From Roseovarius albus (GTDB taxonomy: Bacteria > Pseudomonadota > Alphaproteobacteria > Rhodobacterales > Rhodobacteraceae), in contig NZ_FWFX01000003.1 in assembly GCF_900172335.1 (NCBI RefSeq), forward strand, positions 248,001 through 312,000: 64,000 nucleotides of DNA. The letters run 5' to 3'. The notes under the pieces were generated by a model, which was given only the letters and a program-made list of their open reading frames with translations, made no database searches and was not told the origin of the DNA. A program made the translations under genes and the position numbers. This document shows positions 7,767 through 15,751 of this stretch, one piece after another. Numbering within the stretch: the first letter of the stretch is position 1; each line of letters starts with the position of its first letter.

Positions 7767-8602
7767 CAAGGTCCGGTAAACTGGGCCGTATGGCGCAAGG
7801 ATGGAACACGTCCCCGTGCTTGTGCCACTTCCATGGGGTCCAGATCAACGATTATCACGCCCGGCTCCGTTCCACCGTCCGCCAAAACCTCGCCCCATGG
7901 CGCCACCACCATGGAGTGCCCATAGGTCTTGCGCGGCGCGCCCCTGCTTACCTCATGGGTGCCGGTTTGTCCCGGGGCCAATACGTAACAGCCGGTTTCA
8001 ATTGCCCGAGCTCGCAGCAAGGGCTCCCAATGTGCTGCGCCCGTCACGGGTGAAAACGCGGACGGGATCACCAGCACCTCGGCGCCGGCCTCGGCCAAAG
8101 CGCGATACAGATAAGGAAACCGAATGTCATAACAGACGCTCATCCCGATCTTGGCAAAGCCCGCGTCATGCACAATCGCGCGCCCACCGGGGCGATAGCC
8201 CTTGGACTCGCGGTAGCTTTCAGTTTCCGAGACCTGCACGTCAAACATGTGGATCTTGTCGTACCACGCCGCAATCTGCCCATCGGGCGCAATCAGGAAC
8301 GACCGGTTGGCAAACCGTCCATCGGGGTCATCCGTTTTCAATGCGAGCGATCCGATCAACAACCAGATCTTCAGCTCTGCCGCTTGTGCACGCAAGGCCA
8401 CAAGGGTTTGATCTTCATCCTGATGCCGCAACACATCGTTTTGATGTGTCCGGCTGCCTGACACGCAATTTGTCACCTCAGGCGTCAGAACAAATCTGGC
8501 ACCCCGCTCTGCAGCCTCGGCGATATAGCCTTGAATATCAGGCAAATTGCGCGCTGGATCATCGCTGCTATTGAGTTGAATGAGACCTGCGCGCATTGTC
8601 AT
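7766..8602 (-). CDS. carbon-nitrogen hydrolase (Nit1/Nit2-like amidase)
   Basis: 278 residues covering one complete nitrilase-superfamily domain. The Glu-Lys-Cys triad is visible: E42 in LTPEVTN, K116 in YDKIHMFDV and C157 in SVCYDIRFP. The sequence around the triad is of the Nit1/NIT2 type. Those enzymes repair deaminated glutathione or hydrolyse alpha-ketoglutaramate, and the neighbouring glutaredoxin fits a glutathione-related role, though substrate assignment is an inference. It abuts the glutaredoxin stop with no gap and overlaps marR by one base. Confidence 0.9.
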   Translation of the reverse strand: MTMRAGLIQLNSSDDPARNLPDIQGYIAEAAERGARFVLTPEVTNCVSGSRTHQNDVLRHQDEDQTLVALRAQAAELKIWLLIGSLALKTDDPDGRFANRSFLIAPDGQIAAWYDKIHMFDVQVSETESYRESKGYRPGGRAIVHDAGFAKIGMSVCYDIRFPYLYRALAEAGAEVLVIPSAFSPVTGAAHWEPLLRARAIETGCYVLAPGQTGTHEVSRGAPRKTYGHSMVVAPWGEVLADGGTEPGVIIVDLDPMEVAQARGRVPSLRHTAQFTGP

Positions 8603-8860
8603 TTAGGCGACCAACAACGAGTCGAGCTTGCCCGCGCGTTCCAGCGCATAAAGATCGTCGCAACCACCCACATGGGTCTCGCCGACAAAGATTTGCGGCA
8701 CGGTGCGGCCACCATTGGCTCGTTGGATCATCTCTGTTTTTCGTGCAGGCTGCGCCAGCACGTTCACCTCGGAGAAGCTCACGCCTTTTTCGTTCAGTAG
8801 ACGCTTAGCGGCGTGGCAAAACCCGCAGAGCGGGGATGTATAGATTTCAACCAGTTTCAT
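8603..8860 (-). CDS. grxC: glutaredoxin (class I, GrxC type)
   Basis: 85 residues, a single thioredoxin-fold glutaredoxin. The active site is C12-G-F-C15 (SPLCGFCHAAK) instead of the common CPYC. The TVPQIF cis-proline and GGCDD glutathione-binding motifs are both present. It reduces protein disulfides or glutathione mixed disulfides in the cytoplasm. It lies 35 nt downstream of comF and directly abuts the nitrilase-family gene, as in many Rhodobacteraceae. The dithiol CGFC variant keeps both cysteines, so ordinary activity is expected. Confidence 0.93.
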   Translation of the reverse strand: MKLVEIYTSPLCGFCHAAKRLLNEKGVSFSEVNVLAQPARKTEMIQRANGGRTVPQIFVGETHVGGCDDLYALERAGKLDSLLVA

Positions 8861-8895
8861 TCGTCATGATTCCTGTCAGTCGCGTTTCGGCGTAT

Positions 8896-9651
8896 TTAAA
8901 CATCCTTTGCCACGCGCGCCAGTGTAACAATTCTAACATCTTCGGCACCGGCCTCCAGGCAGGCCCGCGCCGCCGCCGCCAGTGTCGCGCCCGAGGTCAT
9001 GACGTCATCTACGATCAGCACAGATCTCCCCTTCAAGAGGTGACGTCTCTTGGGGTGCACCACCAGTGCCCCCTCCAAAATCGCAAATCGTTCTTTCGGG
9101 CTCTTTCCATCCAAAGATTGCGTGCGCCTTCGACGCAATAAAAGATCCGGACAATACGGCCGATCGACGACCTTTGCCAGTTCCGCTCCTAGCAGGGCCG
9201 ATTGATTGTACCGCCGACGCAGCATCCGACTCCAATGCAAAGGCACGGGCGCTACGATCGTATCTCTATCAATCAGTGGAGCTGCAATCTGTGCCATCCA
9301 CCCCGCTGCCGGACGTGCAATATCCTGACGGTCTCCATGTTTTAGCGCCAAGACCAGCCTACGTGCCTGATCTCGATAAATCAGTGCTGCCCGCCCCTTG
9401 CTCCAAGGACGCAGGACTGACAGGCAATCGTCACAAACCTCTTCAAACCCCATATCTTCTCCGGGCAAGGGCACGCCGCACAGATCACAACACAGCCCCG
9501 AAATGAACGGTACGTCTTTCCAACAGGCCGGACACAGGCCAAAAGCGCTCTCCACCTGTTCTCCGCAAATCAAACAACCGGGTGGATAGATCGCTCGGGT
9601 CAACACCTGAAACCGGGCCCGAAACTGCGTTTGTATTGCCGACCTGTCCAC
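8896..9651 (-). CDS. comF: ComF-family phosphoribosyltransferase-like protein
   Basis: 251 residues from the GTG at 9651. The N terminus has paired cysteines C26/C29 (PGCLICG), C40/C43 (LCPACW) and CCDLCG, a zinc-finger-like region. The C-terminal phosphoribosyltransferase domain carries PVPLHWSRMLRRRYNQSALLG and the PRPP-loop VLIVDDVMTSGAT. ComF is needed for uptake of single-stranded DNA during transformation in competent species; elsewhere its role is unclear. The frame stays open far upstream to 10539, but that part lies antisense to the methyltransferase gene and lacks family similarity. Only 15 bp separate this start from the divergent methyltransferase start. Confidence 0.88.
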   Translation of the reverse strand: MDRSAIQTQFRARFQVLTRAIYPPGCLICGEQVESAFGLCPACWKDVPFISGLCCDLCGVPLPGEDMGFEEVCDDCLSVLRPWSKGRAALIYRDQARRLVLALKHGDRQDIARPAAGWMAQIAAPLIDRDTIVAPVPLHWSRMLRRRYNQSALLGAELAKVVDRPYCPDLLLRRRRTQSLDGKSPKERFAILEGALVVHPKRRHLLKGRSVLIVDDVMTSGATLAAAARACLEAGAEDVRIVTLARVAKDV

Positions 9652-9666
9652 CCTATTGTCCCCGCG

Positions 9667-10482
9667 ATGACCCAATCTCTGACCGATCGCCCAGCCCTGC
9701 TCAGAAACCGCCGCCGCGCTTTGGCGGATCCGGCGTTGTTCCTGCATCAAGAAGCCATGGCCGAGATCAAGGATCGGCTCTTGATGGTTAACAAATCCTT
9801 TACGGATGTCAGCGTGATCAGCGGCTTTCCCAAAATCTGGCGCTCGGAATATCCTGATGCCACCCATCTCAGTGACGAAGATACCCTTGACCTCAAATCC
9901 GAAAGCCAAGACCTGATCATTCACGCCATGGCTTTGCACTGGGCTGCCGACCCCGTCGGCCAGCTTATTCAGGCCCGCCGTGCCCTGCGCCCCGACGGGT
10001 TGTTTCTTGGTGTCTTTCTGGGCGGCGGTACACTCAACGAGCTGCGCACATCTCTTGCACAGGCCGAATCCGATCTCACCGGTGGCCTCTCTCCCCGTGT
10101 GCTTCCGATGGCCGAAATCCGCGATCTCGGAGGCCTGCTGCAACGCGCCGATTTTGCCCTGCCCGTCGCCGATGTCGTGCCCCTGACGGCAACTTATGAA
10201 ACTCCGATCAAGCTGTTGCATGATCTGCGCCAGATGGGCGAGGCCAATGCCATGGCCGCCCGCCCCCGGCATTTCACCCGCCGCGCGATCCTGCTGCATG
10301 CCATGCAGATCTATACGCAAACCTTCCAAACCTCCGATGGTCGCATCCCCGCCACGTTTGAGCTCATGGTCCTCACCGGCTGGGCCCCCAGCCCGGATCA
10401 GCAACAACCCCTGCGCCCTGGCTCTGCGGCACAGCGTCTCGCACAGGCGCTTGGCACCTCCGAAACCACGGTCAAAGATTGA
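9667..10482 (+). CDS. SAM-dependent methyltransferase (BioC/NDUFAF5-like)
   Basis: 271 residues. The order of segments is that of the class I methyltransferases found beside hemH in alphaproteobacteria: LLMVNKSFTDVSVISG near residue 40, then LDLKSESQDLIIHAMALHW with the post-motif I and II region, then RRALRPDGLFLGVFLGG. The first glycine-rich motif is weak (SGFPKIW), as in the NDUFAF5 branch. Human NDUFAF5 hydroxylates a complex I subunit, so methyl transfer is not certain. Start at ATG 9667. hemH follows 20 nt later and is likely co-transcribed. Confidence 0.75.
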   Translation: MTQSLTDRPALLRNRRRALADPALFLHQEAMAEIKDRLLMVNKSFTDVSVISGFPKIWRSEYPDATHLSDEDTLDLKSESQDLIIHAMALHWAADPVGQLIQARRALRPDGLFLGVFLGGGTLNELRTSLAQAESDLTGGLSPRVLPMAEIRDLGGLLQRADFALPVADVVPLTATYETPIKLLHDLRQMGEANAMAARPRHFTRRAILLHAMQIYTQTFQTSDGRIPATFELMVLTGWAPSPDQQQPLRPGSAAQRLAQALGTSETTVKD

Positions 10483-10501
10483 CGCGCCGCCAAACTTCAC
10501 T

Positions 10502-11569
10502 ATGTCCAACGGCAATGCCAAACCAAAAGTAGCCAACATGCCACACGCCCCAGCCGATCACCCCAGCCTCCCAGCCGCCAAAACCGGCATCCTGCTGGCC
10601 AACCTTGGCACCCCGGACGGCACCGATTACTGGTCGATGCGCCGCTATCTGAATGAGTTTCTGTCGGACCAGCGCGTCATCGACTATCCGCGCTGGAAAT
10701 GGCAACCCCTGCTGCAACTTATCATCCTCAGCAAACGCCCGTTTTCCAGCGGCGCGGCCTACCGCTCGATCTGGAATACGGAGCGCGACGAAAGCCCGTT
10801 AATGACCATCACCCGCGACCAGACGGAAAAACTCGCCGCCGCACTGCATGATGAATACGGTGATCAGGTCATGGTCGATTTCTGCATGCGTTACGGCAAC
10901 CCCTCGACCAAATCCAAGATCCGCGAAATGGTTGATGCTGGCTGCCGTCGCATCCTGTTCTTCCCGCTCTACCCGCACTATGCCGGGGCCACCTCGGCCA
11001 CCGCGAATGATCAGTTCTTCCGTGCGTTAATGAACGAGACCTGGCAACCCACCGCCCGCGTGGTCGAGCCGTATTTCGAGCACCCGCGCTACATCGAGGC
11101 TCTCGCACAATCGGTCGAAGCCGCCTACGCCAAGCTTGATAAAAAGCCCGACATCCTTGTTGTCTCTTATCACGGCATGCCCAAACGTTACCTGATGCAA
11201 GGTGATCCGTACCACTGCCAATGCCAGAAAAACACGCGCCTGCTGAAAGAGCGCCTCGGCTGGGATGACACCCAGATCACCACAACCTTCCAGTCTGTCT
11301 TTGGCCCCGAAGAATGGCTCAAACCCTACACGGTTGAGGAGGTCGCGCGTCTGACCAAAGAAGACGGCAAGAAAAACATCGCCGTCATCGCCCCCGCGTT
11401 TTCCGCCGATTGCATCGAGACACTGGAAGAGATCAACGAAGAGATCCGTGAAAGCTTTGAAGAGGCGGGCGGCGAAGATTTCACCTATATTCCCTGCCTC
11501 AACGATAACGATGCCCACATCGACGCGCTAAAATCCATCGTCCAATCCAATCTCGCAGGCTGGCTCTAA
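10502..11569 (+). CDS. hemH: ferrochelatase
   Basis: Inserts Fe2+ into protoporphyrin IX, the last step of protohaem synthesis, at the inner membrane. 355 residues. Visible family signatures are GILLANLGTPDG near the N terminus, the catalytic histidine in SYHGMPKRY, and the metal-path acidic segment SADCIETLEEINEE. CQCQKN, just after the histidine motif, belongs to the cysteine-containing group. ATG 10502 is used; a second in-frame ATG at 10538 gives a protein 12 residues shorter and is also reasonable. An upstream open extension to 10196 overlaps the methyltransferase in another frame and is not real. A GGTGGGT/ACCCACC hairpin (11577-11594) lies just after the stop. Confidence 0.95.
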   Translation: MSNGNAKPKVANMPHAPADHPSLPAAKTGILLANLGTPDGTDYWSMRRYLNEFLSDQRVIDYPRWKWQPLLQLIILSKRPFSSGAAYRSIWNTERDESPLMTITRDQTEKLAAALHDEYGDQVMVDFCMRYGNPSTKSKIREMVDAGCRRILFFPLYPHYAGATSATANDQFFRALMNETWQPTARVVEPYFEHPRYIEALAQSVEAAYAKLDKKPDILVVSYHGMPKRYLMQGDPYHCQCQKNTRLLKERLGWDDTQITTTFQSVFGPEEWLKPYTVEEVARLTKEDGKKNIAVIAPAFSADCIETLEEINEEIRESFEEAGGEDFTYIPCLNDNDAHIDALKSIVQSNLAGWL

Positions 11570-11576
11570 TCTGTAG

Positions 11577-11594
11577 GGTGGGTGCCAACCCACC
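11577..11594. terminator. hairpin directly after hemH
   Basis: A perfect 7-bp stem, GGTGGGT with ACCCACC around a GCCA loop, begins 8 nt after the hemH stop. No run of T follows, so it is more likely a transcript-end stabiliser or Rho-related hairpin than a classical intrinsic terminator. Confidence 0.4.
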
Positions 11595-11700
11595 AACTAC
11601 GACAAGTTCTACGCCTGACCCTGGGTGGGCGTTCGAAAATTAACTGCAAGGCAACACCCTTAAACGGCCGCAAAGGCTTTGTTTGCCGATACCGCACTAA

Positions 11701-12462
11701 ACGCCCTTCCGCGTCGAAAACGACGGCGTACAAACCTAAGTCACACCCGCCCTCACCCAAAGCGACCAGTGTAGCATTCTGGATGATCTTGGTTGTCAGG
11801 CGTCGGACATTTTGCAATCCAACGCCATCATCTGGGTCGAAGGGCCCTCAGACCGGATTTACCTTAACCACTGGATCAAAGCTGTTGATGAGCGGCTGAT
11901 CGAAGGCATCCATTACACCATCATGTTCTATGGCGGCGGCTTGCTCAGCCACCTCAGTGCCTCGGACGAGGCCATGGATCAATTCATCCAACTCCGAAAA
12001 CTCAATCGCAACATGGCCACCGTCATCGACAGTGACCGCTCCGAAGAAGGCATGCCCCTCAAACCCCACGCGCAGCGCCTGCTGGAGGAGATGGACGGCG
12101 AAGACGGAGTGGTCTGGGTCACCGCAGGCCGCGAGATCGAAAACTATGTCGACGGCAACAAACTCCAAACCGCCCTGAAACAGCTCCACCACCGACTGTA
12201 CAAATCACCCGGCAACACCGGCCCCTACGATCACGCTTTCTATTTCTATCGCGACGATCCCAAAAATCCCGGCAGAAAGATAACACACAAAGATGGAGAC
12301 AAAGTTGGTGCCGCCAATCTTATTTGCGAAGGCGATGCTGAACTCGACATCTTGGATTTGCGTAACCGAATCGAACGCTTGGTTCAGATGATTTTAAAAG
12401 CCAACACTATGGCTGATTCGCAGGCGAGTCCGGAAGACATTTCAGACGAAACTCTGGCCTGA
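11701..12462 (+). pseudogene. C-terminal remnant of an OLD-family ATPase/TOPRIM nuclease
   Basis: From 11740 the frame reads LTQSDQCSILDDLGCQASD and continues with IIWVEGPSDRIYLNHW, the hallmark start of the TOPRIM domain in OLD-like nucleases. The conserved acidic pair follows in TVIDSDRSEEG, then TAGREIENYV. Upstream, FRVENDGVQT is also in frame but is followed by a TAA at 11737, and the N-terminal ABC-type ATPase half is absent. An internal TTG at 11812 could start a 216-residue product, but it would lack the ATPase that these proteins need. OLD nucleases act in phage exclusion and related defence; here I infer a decayed relic. Confidence 0.75.
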
Positions 12463-12471
12463 CCGCGTTTC

Positions 12472-12506
12472 GTACAAAACCCACGTACAACTTGTACAAG
12501 TTGTAC
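12472..12506 (-). repeat. dispersed 35-nt repeat, copy A
   Basis: On the reverse strand this reads GTACAACTTGTAC, AAGTTGTAC, GTGGGTTTTGTAC in succession. It matches copies at 34610-34644 and 62963-62997. It begins 10 nt after the stop of the OLD remnant. In this copy the first 22 nt form a perfect palindrome. Confidence 0.75.
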
Positions 12507-12507
12507 A

Positions 12508-12538
12508 TAAAAAAGGCAGCGTCAGACGCTGCCTTTTT
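12508..12538. terminator. bidirectional intrinsic terminator
   Basis: GGCAGCGTC pairs with GACGCTGCC around a single base, flanked by A6 on the left and T5 on the right, so it can end transcription from both sides. It serves the small secreted-protein gene on the reverse strand and anything reading rightward from the OLD remnant. Confidence 0.9.
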
Positions 12539-12561
12539 CAAGAATTCTTGTCTGACTGAAA

Positions 12562-12750
12562 TTAGTCAGCAGCAACAACTGCGGCAACGATGGCCAGCAG
12601 CAGCAGTGGGATCCAGATGCCCGCTGAAGAAGAAGATGCTTGTGTTTCTTCAACGATTACTGGCTCTTCAACAACTGGCTCGGACAGGTTGCCGGCGAAA
12701 GCTGTGGATGCGGCGGCTGACATTGCAGCGGCGAGAACGAGTTTTTTCAT
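12562..12750 (-). CDS. small exported membrane-anchored protein, Rhodobacteraceae type
   Basis: 62 residues with a clean signal peptide (MKKLVLAAAMSAAASTAFAG). A short acidic stretch EPVVEEPVIVEE and a serine run follow, then a C-terminal hydrophobic segment IWIPLLLLAIVAAVVAAD that ends the protein. After cleavage about 43 residues would remain, with most of the length in the membrane. GGAGG lies just upstream of the ATG at 12750. I recall very similar small proteins (acid-rich linker, then VPLLLLL) in many Rhodobacteraceae, but I know of no function. It ends at the bidirectional terminator and is probably monocistronic. Confidence 0.8.
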   Translation of the reverse strand: MKKLVLAAAMSAAASTAFAGNLSEPVVEEPVIVEETQASSSSAGIWIPLLLLAIVAAVVAAD

Positions 12751-12841
12751 AGTATATCCTCCAGGAATAATGGCCTGACGTCACACACGCAACGGCAAGC
12801 ATAAAGACTTACCTCGTATTTTTGTCTCTACCCATGAAAAA

Positions 12842-12867
12842 GGGCATGTTGCAATTGCAACATGCCC
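12842..12867. terminator. perfect 26-bp palindrome after the L,D-transpeptidase gene
   Basis: GGGCATGTTGCAA and its exact complement TTGCAACATGCCC meet without a spacer. It lies 30 bp beyond the stop of the reverse-strand transpeptidase gene at 12897 and has a short A-rich flank (AAAA at 12837-12840) that becomes T-rich in that transcript. A role as terminator is likely. Confidence 0.7.
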
Positions 12868-12896
12868 CTTCTGGTGCAGTTCCAGATTGATTGTCG

Positions 12897-13496
12897 TCAA
12901 ATTAGCAACACTTGAGTGCCTACCTTGGTGTTGGCAAAAAGCTCCGCAATGTGTTGATTATAAAGGCCAATACAGCCATTCGAAGATCGGCGGCCGATCT
13001 TGCGCGTGTCATGCGTGCCGTGAATGCGGTAATAAGTCCAACTTAGGTACAGCGCATGGGTGCCCAGCGGGTTATCCGGGCCTGGCCCCACAAATGCAGG
13101 CCAATCCGGATTACGTTTCAGCATTGAAGGTGTAGGTCGCCAGCTTGGCCCTTCGACCTTGCGCACAACCTTTGTCCGGCCGCGGCGTGTCAGCTCCTCA
13201 GACAGCGGCACACTCGAAGGGTAAAGAGTATATTGTCCCGCTTCGCTCCAATGGTGCAAGGCGCGCGATGATATATCGACCAAAATTGCACCATTGTTCA
13301 AATTGGAAAAGTATGGCTGCCAATCAAGCGCACGAAAGCTGGAAATATTCCGCCGCACTGAGCTGGTGATTTCCTGTTCAATCTCGATACTAGTAGCCCC
13401 GTCAAGATCCTGCGCGATCGCCGGGACACCCAGCGAAGCGGCAGTTCCGGCAAGAAAGGATCGGCGGCTCAATCTATTTGTAAAAACTTTGGCCAT
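12897..13496 (-). CDS. L,D-transpeptidase (YkuD), Tat-exported
   Basis: 199 residues. A twin-arginine signal is visible at residues 8-30 (LSRRSFLAG followed by a hydrophobic stretch and AIAQ). The YkuD catalytic motif is complete: H159 in RIHGTHD and C175 in RRSSNGCIGLYN. LGTHALYLSWTYYRIHG is typical of the ErfK-like group. These enzymes make 3-3 peptide crosslinks or attach proteins to peptidoglycan in the periplasm. ATG 13496 is chosen because GGAGTG precedes it and the Tat motif follows at the right distance. It heads a region with a second transpeptidase-fold gene, a CAP protein and mepA. Confidence 0.9.
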   Translation of the reverse strand: MAKVFTNRLSRRSFLAGTAASLGVPAIAQDLDGATSIEIEQEITSSVRRNISSFRALDWQPYFSNLNNGAILVDISSRALHHWSEAGQYTLYPSSVPLSEELTRRGRTKVVRKVEGPSWRPTPSMLKRNPDWPAFVGPGPDNPLGTHALYLSWTYYRIHGTHDTRKIGRRSSNGCIGLYNQHIAELFANTKVGTQVLLI

Positions 13497-13672
13497 GTCA
13501 GCACTCCGACGTTCAATAAGCATTCTGATTTTGGCAACTATATGGCTGGAAAGCCTCAGTCGCAAATCAAACCAGCAACATTTTGCAAAGGATCCACCAA
13601 CTGGGTTTGAATAACGCGGCCAGTCACGCTAGAGCAGAACAGTAATATACAACAAAATAATGGCGATAAACG

Positions 13673-14188
13673 ATGCTGCGGATATTTGGACTTTTACTTT
13701 CGGCACTATTGGTGCTTTCTGCCTGTGCACAAACACCAACATCATCGCAGATCGGAGCCGACGGCAAACCCCTCCCCAAAGTTTATAAGATCCGCGCGGG
13801 GGACACAAATGACATTCAATATCGGATGCTCGATTCGGTTAACTCTCTTCGCCAAGCGGCGGGTCTTGCACCTGTTGATCTCGACTCGAAGCTAAACGCT
13901 GCTGCTGCAACCCATGCCCGCGACATGTCGATCCAGAACCGCCCTTGGCACTTTGGTTCAGACGGCTCTTCTCCAATCGATCGCGTTAAGCGCGTTGGTT
14001 ATTCCGGCCAACTGGTAGGTGAAAATATCTCCGAAACCTACGAGACCGAATTAGAAACTTTGGCAGCTTGGATGGATACTCCCAGCACCCGCACAGTGAT
14101 CCTGTCCCCTAATGCCCGCAAGATGGGGTTTTCTTGGGAACAAGAAAACAACGGCAAGATTTGGTGGACCATGGTGATGGGAAGCTAA
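13673..14188 (+). CDS. CAP-domain (SCP/PR-1-like) lipoprotein
   Basis: 171 residues. A lipoprotein signal ends in the lipobox LSAC with C18. The CAP fold starts near residue 57 (DSVNSLRQAAGLAPVDLD), with ATHARDMS and ENISETYETE as the two conserved signature regions, and WWTMVMGS at the C terminus. Both histidines of the CAP cavity are suggested (ATHARD and RPWHFG). Bacterial CAP proteins are extracellular or periplasmic with mostly unknown activity. The gene is flanked by two cell-wall transpeptidase-fold genes, and a strong terminator follows. Confidence 0.85.
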   Translation: MLRIFGLLLSALLVLSACAQTPTSSQIGADGKPLPKVYKIRAGDTNDIQYRMLDSVNSLRQAAGLAPVDLDSKLNAAAATHARDMSIQNRPWHFGSDGSSPIDRVKRVGYSGQLVGENISETYETELETLAAWMDTPSTRTVILSPNARKMGFSWEQENNGKIWWTMVMGS

Positions 14189-14214
14189 TGTACGCGCCAA
14201 TCTAGAAAAGAGAA

Positions 14215-14250
14215 AAGCGCCTGCGATCTGATCGTCAGGCGCTTCTTTTT
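14215..14250. terminator. intrinsic terminator after the CAP gene
   Basis: AAGCGCCTG pairs with CAGGCGCTT, with an inner CGAT/ATCG extension, and a T-run (CTTTTTT) follows on the forward strand. Confidence 0.9.
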
Positions 14251-14269
14251 TGATCCTCTGGCAGAGCGA

Positions 14270-14791
14270 TCAGGGGCGTAGCGTAATCGGCGTACCGTCC
14301 TTGATCATAGCGTAGATACGCTCCATCTCTTTGTTGGTCACCGAAATACAACCAGCCGTCCAATCCGGATCAGAGGCTTTTTTTCGGCTGCGCACCAATT
14401 TGTTGGGCTGACCATGTATAAAGATATCGCCGCCCGGACTTTTACCCTCAGCTTCGGCGTAGGCAATATCGGCTTCATTCGGATATGAAATTCCAAGTGA
14501 CAGATGGAAGCTGCTATCTGGATTGCGGCGATCAATCACATACTCCCCTTCCGGGGTTTTGCCGTCCCCTTCGAATTGTTTGTGGCCAACAGGCGCAAAC
14601 CCAAGTTCCATATCATAAGATTTGAGCACCTTATTGTGGTGAATCAAAAACAGCTTACGATCACCCTTGTCTACGATCACCCGAGTGACCTCTGGGCCAT
14701 TGTAGCGTTTGAATTTGGAACTACTGCAGCTTGCCGCAATACTCAACACGAGCAACATCGCGACCGTGACAGCGCTTTTTCCAAGCCTCAT
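14270..14791 (-). CDS. L,D-transpeptidase-fold protein (YafK-like), probable lipoprotein
   Basis: 173 residues from ATG 14791, which has AGGA 7 nt upstream. The signal ends at AASC (C22), a likely lipobox. The YkuD-type core shows VDKGDRKLFLIHHNKVL, the YafK-like GHKQFEGDGKTPEGEY, FIHGQPN with the catalytic histidine, and TAGCISVTN with the nucleophile C148. YafK/DpaA-type proteins in E. coli cut Braun lipoprotein from peptidoglycan instead of crosslinking it. Whether this one transfers or hydrolyses cannot be read from sequence. Convergent with the CAP gene. Confidence 0.88.
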   Translation of the reverse strand: MRLGKSAVTVAMLLVLSIAASCSSSKFKRYNGPEVTRVIVDKGDRKLFLIHHNKVLKSYDMELGFAPVGHKQFEGDGKTPEGEYVIDRRNPDSSFHLSLGISYPNEADIAYAEAEGKSPGGDIFIHGQPNKLVRSRKKASDPDWTAGCISVTNKEMERIYAMIKDGTPITLRP

Positions 14792-15028
14792 TTTTGTTTC
14801 CTGCATTTCTTGCCTCATATCACTTTAACAGCAAAACTGCTGCCAAGCACCTACCGTTTAAAAGTCTCACCTTTTAGTGATGAGCTACTGCACAATTGAA
14901 AGCGTCATATCAATTTCCAGATTCAAAAACAACGTGCCGCTTTGCGAGCTGAAGTACCGTGTTGTAATTTAGAACCTCTTCAGAATGGACGAAGAGTCTC
15001 TCTTTCTAGTCCTGATCGTTTTGCAAAA

Positions 15029-15445
15029 TCACTCATCCACCCGACCGCGCAGCGATTTAACTTCTCCGCGCACTTTTTTGGCCTTCAGTCTTCGGTTCTT
15101 TGATCCCAATGTTGGACGGGTCGGGATACGGCGTTTAGGCTTTTCGGTTGCCTTGCGGATCAATTCAGTTAACCGCTCTCGTGCAATTTCCCGGTTCCGC
15201 GATTGATGCCGGGTTTCATCACATTGGATTACAAGCGCACCTTCCTTGGTCCAGCGCCGCCCAGCTAATTGCCGAAGCCGCCTCTTTACTGACGGTGGCA
15301 AATTTGGAGAGCGCTCTGCCTCGAACCGCAATTCGACAGCCGAGGATACCTTGTTCACATTCTGCCCTCCTGGCCCACTCGCGCGCATAAAGCTCTCAGT
15401 CAGCTCCCAATCGGCGATTGTGATGGTATCGGTGATTATTAACAT
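15029..15445 (-). CDS. arfB: alternative ribosome-rescue factor ArfB (peptidyl-tRNA hydrolase)
   Basis: 138 residues. The catalytic GGQ at residues 26-28 lies in SGPGGQNVNK, and the region after KVSSAVELRF continues like the class I release-factor domain. The C-terminal tail is strongly basic (KPKRRIPTRPTLGSKNRR and more), the part that enters the empty mRNA channel of stalled ribosomes. ArfB hydrolyses peptidyl-tRNA on nonstop complexes. The frame is open to 15556, but the release-factor domain begins at MLIITD, so ATG 15445 is used. It appears monocistronic. Confidence 0.92.
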   Translation of the reverse strand: MLIITDTITIADWELTESFMRASGPGGQNVNKVSSAVELRFEAERSPNLPPSVKRRLRQLAGRRWTKEGALVIQCDETRHQSRNREIARERLTELIRKATEKPKRRIPTRPTLGSKNRRLKAKKVRGEVKSLRGRVDE

Positions 15446-15490
15446 GGCTTCAGAACGACACGGTTGGGTCAAAAAGTTTTTCAAATCGAA

Positions 15491-15518
15491 AAGGCCGCCC
15501 GCAGTGCGGTACGGCCTT
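15491..15518 (-). terminator. probable terminator between mepA and arfB
   Basis: The 306-bp gap between arfB and mepA holds a hairpin with an outer stem AAGGCCG/CGGCCTT and an inner CCGC/GCGG. On the reverse strand it is followed by TTTTCGATTT. I see no gene in the rest of the gap. The hairpin is about 230 nt past the mepA stop, so it may end a longer transcript or a small RNA. Confidence 0.5.
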
Positions 15519-15751
15519 CTAGAAGCTAGCGAAAGTGGGCCGGTTAGGCGCACCAATTCAGATAAATCTCACGCAAGGGCTGCCTCAGGTGTGATGTCTC
15601 CGAACTGTTCCGACACCTCTCTCCAATACCTCTATAGACACTGGCCACCTCCTTTCGCTTGATTATTTTGACTTATCCATAGCCTGCCACATATTTTGTA
15701 TTTGTCAACAAAATGATGTGGTTTTTTTCATATTGGCCGCTTCATGCGGTA

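Noticed and set aside
10196..10501. Upstream extension of hemH by 102 codons
   Set aside because: It overlaps the methyltransferase in another frame; the ferrochelatase family starts near 10502-10538.
9652..10539. Reverse-strand open frame extending comF upstream by almost 300 codons
   Set aside because: It lies antisense to the methyltransferase gene, has no family similarity and the ComF zinc region begins right after 9651.
11582..11899. Forward frame of 105 codons at the start of the OLD remnant
   Set aside because: It runs in a different frame from the conserved TOPRIM core and encodes a basic, low-complexity product.
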